This document shows positions 54,847-64,000 of a stretch of DNA of 64,000 nt, in pieces. Numbering within the stretch: the first letter of the stretch is position 1; each line of letters opens with the position of its first letter. The stretch comes from Ophioderma brevispina (Eukaryota > Echinodermata > Ophiuroidea > Amphilepidida > Ophiodermatidae), in the NCBI GenBank assembly GCA_023653785.1, contig JAMKCH010072573.1, positions 62,001 through 126,000 of the forward strand, in the 5' to 3' direction. The notes under the pieces were generated by a model that saw only the letters and a list, made by a program, of their open reading frames with translations, did not search any database and was not told the DNA's origin. Both the position numbers and the translations under genes were made by a program.

Positions 54847-56798
54847 ATAACAAAATACCTGCTAAGAGATAATAAAATACCAGCTAAGAGATAATAAAAT
54901 ACCAGCTAAGAGATAATAAAATACCCGCTAAGAGATAACAAAAAACTGCTAAGAGATAATAAAATACCCGCTAAGAGATAACAAAATACCTGCTAGAGAT
55001 AATAAAATACCCGCTAAGAGATAACAAAAACTGCTAGATATATAAATACCTGCTAAGAGATAATAAAATACCTGCTAAGAGATAATAAAATACCTGCTAA
55101 GAGATAACAAAATAACTGCTAAGAGATAAAATACCCGCTAAGAGATAACAAAATACCTGCTAAGAGATAATAAAATACCAGCTAAGAGATAATAAAATAC
55201 CTGCTAAGAGATAATAAAATACCCGCTAAGAGATAACAAAATACCTGCTAAGAAGATAACAAAATACCTGCTAAGAGATAACAAAATCCCTGCTAAGAGA
55301 TAATAAAATACCCGCTAAGAGATAACAAAATACCTGCTAGAGAGATAATAAATCCTGCTAGAGATAATAAATCGCCTCTAAGAGATACCAACATACCGGC
55401 TAAGAGATAACAAAATACCGCTAAGAGAAACAAAATACCTGCTAAGAATAATAAAATACCCGCAAGAATACCAAAATACCTGCTAAGAGATAACAAAAAC
55501 CGCTAAGAGATACAAAATACCTCTACGATATAACAAAATACCTGCTAAGAGATAACAAAATACTGCTAAGAGATACAAAATACCTGCTAAGAGATAATAA
55601 AATACCCGCTAATAGAAAAATACCTGCTAAGAGATAACAAAGACCCCTAAGAGATAACAAAATCCCTGCTAACGATAACAAAATACCCGCTAAGAGATAA
55701 CCACATACCTCTAAAGTAATAAAATACCCTAAGATATAACAAAATACCTGCTAAGAAGATATAAAATCCCGCTAAGCGATACAAAATACCTGCTAAGAGA
55801 TAATAAAATACCTGCTAAGAGATAATAAAATACCTGCTAAGAGATAATAAAATACCAGCTAAGAGATAATAAAATACCAGCTAAGAGATAATAAAATACC
55901 AGCTAAGAGATAATAAAATACCTGCTAAGAGATAAGACAATACCTTCTAAAGAACAAAATCCTTCTAAGATATAACAAAATACCTCTAAGAGATAAAATA
56001 CCCGCAAGATAAACAAAATACCTGCTAAGAGATAATAAAATACCTGCTAAGAGATAATAAAATACCAGCTAAGAGATAACAAAATACCTGCTAATAGATA
56101 ACTAAGAGGATGGGCCGCGTGCTAAGAGAGAACAAAATACCTGCTAGAGAAACAAAATACCTGCTAAGATATACAAAATACCTGCTAAGAGAACAAACTA
56201 CCTCTAAGAGATAATACAATACCCGTCTAAAGACATAAAAAATACCTGCTAATGAGATACAAAATACCTGCTCGAGATAACAAAATCCTGCTAAGAATTA
56301 AAAAAATACCTGCTAAGAGATAATAAAATACCCGCTAATAATAACAAAATACTTGCTAAGAGATAACAAAATCCTGCAAGAGATAAAAAATCCGCTCTAC
56401 GAGATAACAAAATACCTGCTAAGAGATAACAAAATACCTGCTAAGAGATAATAAAATACCCGCTAAGAGATAACAAAATACCTGCTAAGAGATAACAATG
56501 ACCTGCTAAAAAAGTAGTACAAAATACCTGCGACGAGATTACCAAATACCTGCAATAATAACAAAATACCTGCTAAGAGATAATAAAATACCAGCTAAGA
56601 GATAATAAAATACCAGCTAAGAGATAATAAAATACCAGCTAAGAGATAATAAAATACCGCTAGAGATAACAAAATACCTGCTAATAGATAACCACAATAC
56701 TGCATAGAGAAAACAAAATACCTTCTAGGAGATCACAAATACCTCTAATATATAACACAATACCTCTAATGAGATAACAAAATCCCCGCTAAGAGATA
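54847..56798. repeat. 22-bp minisatellite, ~89 copies
   Basis: The unit contains CTGCTAAGAGATAATAAAA, with variants at one base (CCTGC, CCAGC, CCCGC) and ATAATA/ATAACA. Clean runs (54,847-54,960, 55,770-55,940, 56,560-56,660) alternate with stretches full of small indels (55,330-55,760, 56,090-56,530). Because 22 is not a multiple of 3, open frames repeat every 66 bp; on the minus strand they give Leu-Ser-Leu-Ala-Gly-Ile repeats (55,293-55,496), which are not evidence of a gene. Confidence 0.95.
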
Positions 56799-57054
56799 CT
56801 CGGCTTCTCCTTGTCTCAGATTTATCAACTGCTTATTTTCCTGTTAATACTATGGAATAATAATATAGTAGATAAAGCGTTTCATCTAATGGGAATTGTT
56901 AGATATGGTACTATAGAGGCCCTTTCTTTCTTGCTTACAGCAGAAAGACGTCCTGTCACGCAAAGGACAAGCGTGTGGAATGCTGTGGCTGCATAAACAC
57001 CCACTTATGGCAATCTGGTATCTCCAATTCAACAACTGAAATTCTTTTAGAGCC
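56799..57054. other. non-coding flank of minisatellite
   Basis: A 61-codon frame (56,811-56,996) is unrecognised; it may be decayed LINE sequence upstream of the next entry. Confidence 0.3.
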
Positions 57055-57460
57055 TGTGTAGAGAGTATCCTGCTACATGGATCGAGACCTGGACCCATGA
57101 AGAAAATCTCCGGATCAACTGGATGGCACCTACACCAAGCTTCTTAGGCGAGTACAAACTATCCTGGCGTGAGCACAGACCAAAGCACGATAATGTAGAT
57201 ATCCCTCCAATTTTCATCTTCTGTTTCCCAACGCCGTGACGATTTGCCGGTCACTGTCATCGTGCGATTGATCAGTAGTCTCAGACTTCACATGTGAATT
57301 CCATGCCAAACAGGGGTCGTCGCCCCTTTACTACATTGATTTGATTTGCTCGAGACATCCAGCAGATCCATCTGACATCCCCAACTTTAATGACAAAGCA
57401 GTGCATTTGGCGCTACAATGGTGACGCATCTCGGCTGCGGCCGTTACTAGAGTAGACTAG
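57055..57460 (+). pseudogene. LINE ORF2 C-terminal fragment (RTE-like), frameshifted
   Basis: Successive frames read ESILLHGSRPGP (for the E-S-V-L-L-Y-G-S-E-T-W-T box), LDGTYTKLLRRVQTILA, WREHRPKHDNVDIPPI, then GSSPLYYIDLI and DIPNFNDKAVHL. This order (post-RT box, L-D-G-x-Y-T-x-L-L-R, W-R-E-H, D-I-P-P-I, R-G-R-P..Y-I-D-x-L, D-x-P-N-L-M) is the C-terminal region of RTE-type LINEs. Several frameshifts; the start lies ~250 bp right of the minisatellite. Confidence 0.8.
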
Positions 57461-57880
57461 AGGACTAGAGATTTTCACTGCAAGAAATCAGAGAAAAGGT
57501 ATTCGTTTTCTCTGAAAAACGCGTACTCAATATTAATGTCATCTGTGATTCATAAATATAGTGAAAGTCCGCAAGGGGTCATCGCCTGTTTTATGCCCAG
57601 AATATCCCGCAACCAAACAGGAACTAATAAGACTTTTAACTATTATACAGCAAAAAAAAAAAAAAATATGATTGAAGTACTTAAAATAGAATCAATAAAC
57701 GGGTCCAAGCTTTATGACTTTTTGACTATTGTTATCTCTGTATTTACTTTCATAAATTGATATTTTTAATCATGTATATACTTTTTGTGATGTTCCCCTC
57801 CAATTCGTGTATTTATAAATAAAAATTCAAACGTAAGGCAAGATGTAAGGCAACTATATAAAAAGACTGCCGTTTCCTTG
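57461..57880. other. non-coding stretch
   Basis: Contains a 15-A run (57,652-57,666), which is shorter than the 20-nt runs and is not at a duplicated block. Confidence 0.5.
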
Positions 57881-57965
57881 TGGTGTGTGTGTCCCGGATG
57901 TGTATGTTTGTTCTAGCTACAGTGTTGTTTATGTTTGTGTGTGTGTGTGTTTGTATGTGTGTGAC
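57881..57965. repeat. (TG)n-rich microsatellite
   Basis: GTGTGTGTG tracts at ~57,883 and ~57,937-57,962, with TG-rich sequence continuing to ~58,150. It produces opposing 95- and 111-codon frames that I do not treat as genes. Confidence 0.8.
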
Positions 57966-59188
57966 TTGTGCGTGTGATGTGGGTATGTGGTGGGTGGTGT
58001 CATAAGTAGGTCTAACTTATATTGTGTGTATGTGATGATTTTGGTGAATGTGTTTGAAGCAATATCGTTGTTATATGCTGTTGAATATGTACACGTATAC
58101 TGTCCATTTGGGGTGTGGGCCTGCGAGGCGCGAGTATATGTGCTATGTGTTTCGCCCACGCATTTGCGTCTAGGCATTTCAGTTGTTTTAGTTAAGTCTT
58201 GGCTTATGTTAAATACAGCCATTATATTATTGTTACTGCAGCGTATTTTAATGCTGCATGACATTAGTTCTTAAATTTGTTTGTGTATACCTTCATTTCT
58301 GGAATTCTTAAAATCACCTAGGTCACTTAAATATCAAACATACCAGCCCAATAAAATATGTGTTAATACCGATTGGATATGAGGAACAATGTTAATTTTA
58401 TTGAATATTACGCCTCACAATTGGATATTATAGATATTTATGAATTTGAACTCATTCACACGGTGATGAAACATTCTGAAGCAAAGGCTTGTTTTTTTAA
58501 AATGCTAATAAGAAAGCATATAATGTGATAAAATTTCTAATAATGCATCCCCCAAAACCCCCTCTTATTAATAATAATGTATTGTGACTAAAAGAGGATA
58601 GGAAACTTCTGAGTGGTTTGGGGGGGGGGGATCTCGATATTTCGAATAAACTGATTACTTACAGGATATAAGTGTACCAAAGTTAGTAACCGAAGTAACC
58701 TTACAGCAAGATTAGTCCGTCCATCAAAAAAGCGACGGTGTGGGTGTTGGGCCGGGCCGGGGCCGGATGATGAGCAGAAAATTAAGATGTACCGTCGTCC
58801 GGGGTATTAATTGTGTAATTGTCAAAGGATCCCTTTTTGTTCAACCTCGGTCGATTCCTCAGCACACGTCTTCACTGCCGAGCTTGTCTTATGCCAAACT
58901 TGTAACAAGTAACCTCTTTCGATGCAAATACACACGAATGACATAAACAGCGATATTATAGTGTATCATTCAAAGACAGACAAGGATTGAACCATTTGCA
59001 AATTATTGAAACCAGGAATTCTTCAAATCGTTACACGTGATTTAAGAATATGAAAATTATTGACAAAAATGTTGAGAGTGATGAGTTTGGACATTACCAC
59101 ACCACACGCAGGAGGCTATGTTGTAATTGTATCTTGATTTTTTCTTCATAATATTTATTTACGGTTGTCCTGAGCTACGGGCCTATAA
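57966..59188. other. non-coding stretch
   Basis: G-rich tracts at 58,620 and 58,740-58,765. No gene recognised. Confidence 0.5.
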
Positions 59189-60279
59189 TACCGTTGTGTC
59201 CAAAAAAAAACCAAAAAAAACGCAACACTGGTGACAGCGCCATACGTTTTGAACAAAAGCACGTGACTACTATTCTTTGTGGTAAGGTAAGAAGATAGGA
59301 CTATTAGCTAATATCCCTGAAAAATTCATAAAGGTGATTCACTATTTTTTTAAGATATGGACCCAGAAATCAAGTAACATGCAGGACACCTTTTAAACCA
59401 AATTGAGGCGCTATTAACTACAATACGGCACTGTACATTTTGCTCCCCCATAACCACCAATATGAAGCTCTAAGTTCCAATCACCTTTTAACTTTTTAAC
59501 AAGAGAAGGTGCTGCCAACAAATATTAACATATGAATTTTCCATTGGTAATAACAGCTAAAAACATGCCATTTTAACACACTTAAAAGATCGCTGTAGGA
59601 ATGTATGATCAAACACTTCGTATTGTCCCAAATAAGATGCAATTGGATTAGAGTAATCATATCATATTTGGGACGGCACACCAAAAGAGGATCTTAACCC
59701 AACAGGTTCATGACAGAATGAATATACTGATTGATAGTGTGATTGAGTTTGGTTGTTGAAAACATAGGGTTTTACTTTCATAAAGTTGAGAACGTAACAT
59801 TATTTTCAGGTACAAGCAAGTTGCAGCACAACGCATTTATCTTTTATGTAATGTGGAGTTGTCTATGACATTAGTCATAGTTTATATCTTCTTGAACATA
59901 TTTATACACAATAATAAAGCCTTATTATTATCAGTTAAATATAATATATAATGCAGTTATTGACACAGTCGAAGTTGTCTGCAAGAAATTTGGGCAAGTA
60001 AATGTCGATTTGCCAATCACTATTGTATTTGTTATTCTTTTCTTCATTGCCAGTTTGTGGTTAACCAGCTCCCACTTTTGTAAAAGGAGTTCTGGGGTTA
60101 CGTGATTGTTGGGGTCATATCTTCAAAACTATTGACTTATAATTTATGAAATTTTTCAGGAATATTAGCTAACAGTCCCATCTTACCTTACAACAAAAAT
60201 AAAGTAGTCAAGTGCTTTTGTTCAAAACCCATGGAGCCTGGCACAAAATGTTGCGGTTTTTTTTTGGGGACACACGGTA
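59189..60279. mobile_element. long-TIR Tc1/mariner-like element, 1,087 bp
   Basis: TA (59,189-59,190), CCGTTGTGTCCAAAAAAAAA, ..., TTTTTTTTTGGGGACACACGG, TA (60,278-60,279). The inverted arms continue inward for at least ~170 bp: TTTTGAACAAAAGCACGTGA, AAGGTAAGA and TTAGCTAATATCCCTGAAAA on the left recur complemented at 60,140-60,240. The centre shows no transposase motif, so it appears non-autonomous. Length and TA target fit Tc1/mariner relatives. Confidence 0.85.
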
Positions 60280-60864
60280 TAGTCGTAAACGATATTAAAG
60301 CTCATATCCATATGTTTTGTCTGTATGAATCAATCAAACTTCCTTTTAAGATAGAAAGAAAAAGCGATTAAAACCGTATGGAATTAAATTAAATAAGTTT
60401 TTCATTTGAAAATGACTGAAACCATCAGGCTACCTACCACCATATCAACGGTATTTATAATCGGGAGGAAGTAATTTGGGGCTATATAAGGGATACGTCA
60501 CAGAAATGAAAAAGAAAATTCAATATGACATCCATTAACCTCGTCCACATGAGCCATTTTTGTAACAAAACTCCCGAAGGGGGTTGGGGAGTGGGTACCA
60601 CCCCTGTGATTTTGTTACTGAACACCCGATTCCTGTTACATTGTACCAAAGGATTAGTTAGGTTTCTTCTTTCCATTGGTATCAAAATAAGTACCAACAT
60701 CCACATTATGACGTACCATGACGTAAAGTTGAGGGAAAAGTACGAAAATACTGAATATAGGGTTGGAAAATGATATTTCGCAATGTTCGCGACTCAAACA
60801 CCTATTATAGCTCTAAATGCTGTCAGTATATAAAAAAAAATAGTCATCCATCAAGTATAGGGTT
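60280..60864. other. non-coding stretch
   Basis: 60,640-60,720 shares short similarity (TCCATTGGTATCAAAATAAG) with the complement of 9,360-9,390. Opposing frames at 60,482-60,773 are unrecognised. Confidence 0.45.
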
Positions 60865-61060
60865 ACTCTCTAAATGCAAAAGAGGGAATTTCACTCTTTT
60901 AGAGTGACTACAGGCCCACTCCAAAAAGATGGAAATTATACCTTTATAAGAAAAGAATACTTTTGGGTCCAATTTTATCTTGATAATTGACAAAATGATA
61001 TAATTTTATCATTTGATAAATTATCAAGAGTAAATTTTGACCAGAAACAGTAGTTGAGCT
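60865..61060. mobile_element. MITE fragment related to 35,450-35,745
   Basis: CTCTCTAAATGCAAAAGAGG, TTCACTCTTTTAGAGTGACT, AGGCCCACTC and the AATTATCAAGAGTAAATTT segment align with 35,450-35,640. The right terminus was not found. Confidence 0.65.
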
Positions 61061-63485
61061 CTAAGTATCGTTCATAACTTACAGGGGCAACATAACTCAC
61101 CTCTCTGATGATTTTTAAAAATGTAGGTCGCTGAATTAACGTTACCACTGGTCTTTCTTGGTATAACATTTAATAGAAATAGGGTATTAAAGACAAGGAA
61201 CTTGTGGATTTAGGCACAAATTAGGTCAGCCCGTGCTGGGCTTTTCTTTCATGAATTTTTGTCCCTTTCCATTTTCTTTTCTAAAAAAATTATTATCATA
61301 TGGTCAAAGTTAATGAAACATACAGTAGACACCAAGATTGCTTTCTCGCGAACGGGAAAGAAACTCACGACATGCACACAGACATCTAAGGACCTAACAT
61401 TCCAAACGTTCAACGCGTGCAAATACAATGGCGTCAGATGTGAAAGAATGTGGAGTGTGTTTCGGGCCGATTATTGAGTATCATAAGCCCCATTGTTTCG
61501 CTTGAGCATGTTGAAGCGATGTATATCCCTTGGTCACTGGTATTCTAGACATAAATTGATTTGACATTTGATTCATTTTCTAAATATGTGCACCCCTTTC
61601 ATGTGGGGACAAAGCTTTTCCTGTTTAAAATAATATGGTTTTTAATTTTCGTGAAGGAAATAAGTACCCCCAGGTCTGGACACGATATTTAATTAAAACC
61701 CAACATGTATCAGGTACCAGACCGAAACAATTTAAAGTGACGACCAGGACCAGCTGTAGGTAAGTTTAAACATTTATCTGGACAACCTGGATTTTTAATT
61801 CGAAGAGTTTAGTGATAACATAATTTTTTTCTATTTGGCCTTCCATCTCCGATTCCATAGATTTTTTTCGCAGTGGCCTCTTTTGTCCTGCCAATGGGAT
61901 GGCTTGGTGACGTCATTAGGATCGGCTCCTTGGATAATTGACTTTACCAAAGTCGCTATAGTTAAAAGCTCCGTGCCTGGAAACGTTAGCCCGAAATTGA
62001 AAATGGGTTCGTTGACCCCTAGTTTTCTAGTTGTGAGTAACACTCTCGTATAGATTCTCTAGAGATCAAGAGAGATAGCAGATTAACAAATAATAATTAA
62101 ATCAAAGAAAATAAAAAAAATTAAATAGAAATTCCCTCTCTCTGTATAAATTCCTTGCATTTTTTTAATCATTTTACGGCTGACAATAACCACCCGTCAA
62201 AAACACATTTACATCGGATCCAATGTGTCCCTTAGAATATGAGTAATCAATTTTTCAAACGTACAAAGCCAATTCAGCAATTTTGTTGCGATATTCGTCG
62301 GTCATCGTCCATTATGATTAGTTGGTTGGTTGATTAGGTTGAAGACAATATTTACAAATTTCAACCCCACCTCTCTCCAAATGCTCTCCATGTGAGAATA
62401 TTAAATAAATCCTCATTGGTCGTTTTGGTTTTTAAAGGTTAGGTTGAAGAACCTTTCCAACATTTTTTCCTAAAGTTTACCTAGTTTGCGGATCTAGGAT
62501 ATATCCGTGTGTGTAAGCTAATCAGTTATGATCAAAGAATTAAAGAGAAACATTCTTGAACACGCGGAATCCTCCTTTGTAAACATGTCAACTCCGGCCC
62601 ATGATAACTAAATATTTTCATCATGTTTATATGGCTCGGCAATGAGCTTCCGCTGAATTACCATGTAGGCTGATTTCCTGCAAAAACAAAAACACATCAT
62701 TCCTTTGACGAGATTTCTAACGCAAACACACAACATCTAGGTTTCTAACTCTAAAGAAAGTATGTTCTTTTAATTCTCCTTTATTTATGTAGCCTTTACA
62801 CGATGGACTTTAATATACCTGCCTATGTTTTCTAGTCAACTGTTATAGCAGTGAACCTAAAATCATTGCCATGGACCTAGTTACTTCTTCAAATTGCCCC
62901 AATACAAGTAATCAGAGCCATTGCAAATTTTACAGTACTGCGCAACAGTGGTTGTGTATGAAAACCGAAGAACATCTTAAAAATTAAAACTTAAAATAAA
63001 ACCTTACAAAATTGAGGGTTTCCATATAATTCATCCGGCAGACAATTGTCTGCCGTCAGGAATTTGTTTTAGAAAAGTTCAATATTAAAATAATTTTATA
63101 TCATTTTTCCTCGGGGAAAAATTAATTTTGCAGGTTAGATTTTAAGCATGTGACTTAGTATAGCTTATTCGTGTTTAAATACACTATCATGATTCATCCG
63201 AAGAGTCAAAATATTTGAAATTTTGCAGGGGTAACTTAAATAAATGAAGGTATAAGTCTGTAGAACACGCATAAGTTATGTTTGCAACTGAAAATTTTCA
63301 TGGAAAAGGAGAAAACAGCAGTATCAATGACATGATCTCCGGATTAACCATTCAAGTATGTATTGCAGACACACTGAGTTACAATACCTCATCACCAAGG
63401 ACAGCGGTGCAGTGGGTTGTACTTGTACATAGCATTGACATGCACTGACCTTGGTGTCTGGGTAATCATATATCATACCCCAAAA
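61061..63485. other. AT-rich non-coding stretch
   Basis: No LINE motif, closed inverted repeat or RNA gene seen. The longest frames (72 codons at 61,259-61,477; 70-72 codons opposing at 61,831-62,053) are unrecognised. CAATTGTCTGCC near 63,043 forms a short palindromic stretch. Confidence 0.5.
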
Positions 63486-63705
63486 CAGTGGCGTAATTTC
63501 CAATACATTGGTGATGTGAATGGACTAGCTACAGAACTGTCCAAGAGATTGAGATTCGGACAGCAATGACTGAGTATTAGATTTTGCCCTTAATAAGTTG
63601 CTTTCATGTTATAATAGATACCTAATTACAGACATGCAAAAGAACCCTTATTTTTGATGACTTTTTCGAATTTCTGATTTGGCAAATCACTGATAGTGAC
63701 TTTAA
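63486..63705. mobile_element. TTAA element right end (reverse copy), with hAT-like CAGTGGCGTAA motif
   Basis: AAATCACTGATAGTGACT runs into TTAA (63,702-63,705), the inverted counterpart of the start at 52,057. Homology extends left through GCAAAAGAACCCTTATTTTT to ~63,590. CAGTGGCGTAATTTCC at 63,486 resembles a hAT end but lacks a partner. Confidence 0.55.
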
Positions 63706-64000
63706 TAGATTGAATAAGGTCCGATTTGTACTGTACTAACATTCGTATCAATTTGGAATTGGGTAGGGATATATACCGTTCTTACGGAGGAAAACGGGCA
63801 TGCAAATAGACAGATATGAATGAGTATTCACACATCATTAGGGGATTTCTGCGTTTGTGATTGGTCGAGAGCCAGTCCTAAACAACGTTTATGGCCCTGC
63901 AGTAATCGATTTTCTGATCACTTTTTGGGTAGGCATGTAGAAATAGGTAGACGTGCATGTGTACAATGAACATGGTTGCTACGGCTATTATTGTCTCCAA
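63706..64000. other. non-coding window end
   Basis: Nothing recognised. Confidence 0.5.

Noticed and set aside
55293..55496. Leucine-rich protein on the minus strand
   Set aside because: It is the translation of the 22-bp minisatellite, with a 66-bp reading period and no independent support.
54847..56798. Regular 22-bp repeats as a possible CRISPR array
   Set aside because: Units are contiguous with no unique spacers, the sequence is eukaryotic in context, and there is no cas gene.
57361..57445. TTTGGCGCTACAATGGTGAC as an LTR primer-binding site
   Set aside because: It lies within the reading order of the LINE C-terminal fragment, and no LTR pair was found.
57929..58274. Opposing 95- and 111-codon frames
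   Set aside because: They arise from TG-rich microsatellite sequence and lack recognisable content.

Overview
The window reads as intergenic or intronic DNA from a eukaryote with a large, AT-rich, repeat-laden genome. A marine invertebrate is most likely; an echinoderm or hemichordate is a weak guess, resting on the TAGGCCTA motifs near 9.79 and 10.38 kb and on the mixture of CR1/L2-like and RTE-like LINEs with many small terminal-inverted-repeat elements. I found no convincing host gene, rRNA or functional tRNA, no CRISPR array and no bacterial-type operon. Almost every open frame I examined is short, repeat-derived or a shadow frame. One 60-residue frame open at the left edge might be the end of an exon, but it is unproven.

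Layout. 0-9.8 kb: AT-rich sequence with a TTAA-flanked MITE (2.1-2.7 kb), a rearranged 280-bp tandem (2.9-4.7 kb), a foldback element (5.2-5.9 kb) and a MITE nested inside another inverted-repeat element (7.2-8.2 kb). 10-14.6 kb: a 132-bp hAT-type MITE with a perfect 8-bp target duplication, then a 16-bp minisatellite arranged as an inverted pair, with a 5'-truncated, frameshifted CR1/L2-like LINE lodged in one arm. 14.3-30 kb: repeated blocks, many in two to four copies, including tRNA-derived SINE-like elements, several TTAA-flanked elements, an RT fragment and a large tandem and inverted duplication. 30-41 kb: two inverted copies of a ~980-bp hAT-like element, foldbacks, fragments of two LINE types and a Tc1 transposase remnant. 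42-47 kb: two duplicated blocks. 47-57.5 kb: more LINE tails, foldbacks and a ~1.95-kb minisatellite with a 22-bp unit. 57.5-64 kb: a 1.09-kb Tc1/mariner-like long-TIR element in otherwise plain AT-rich sequence.

The strongest anomaly may be technical rather than biological. Six runs of A or T, four exactly 20 nt and two of 21 nt where one base can belong to the flank, sit at the edge of a near-identical duplicated block (14,991; 15,641; 28,905; 37,095; 43,147; 46,136). This looks like fixed-length gap placeholders, converted from N, between contigs that overlap or represent two haplotypes. Some copies (22.98-24.53 kb, 36.3-37.1 kb and parts of the 22-bp array) also carry dense single-base indels typical of unpolished long reads. 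The duplications should not be read as real segmental duplications until this is checked.

Biologically, the most consistent pattern is a set of non-autonomous element families inserted at TTAA, several with two good ends and one with an empty-site paralog inside this window. I did not find a coherent undescribed gene system here.
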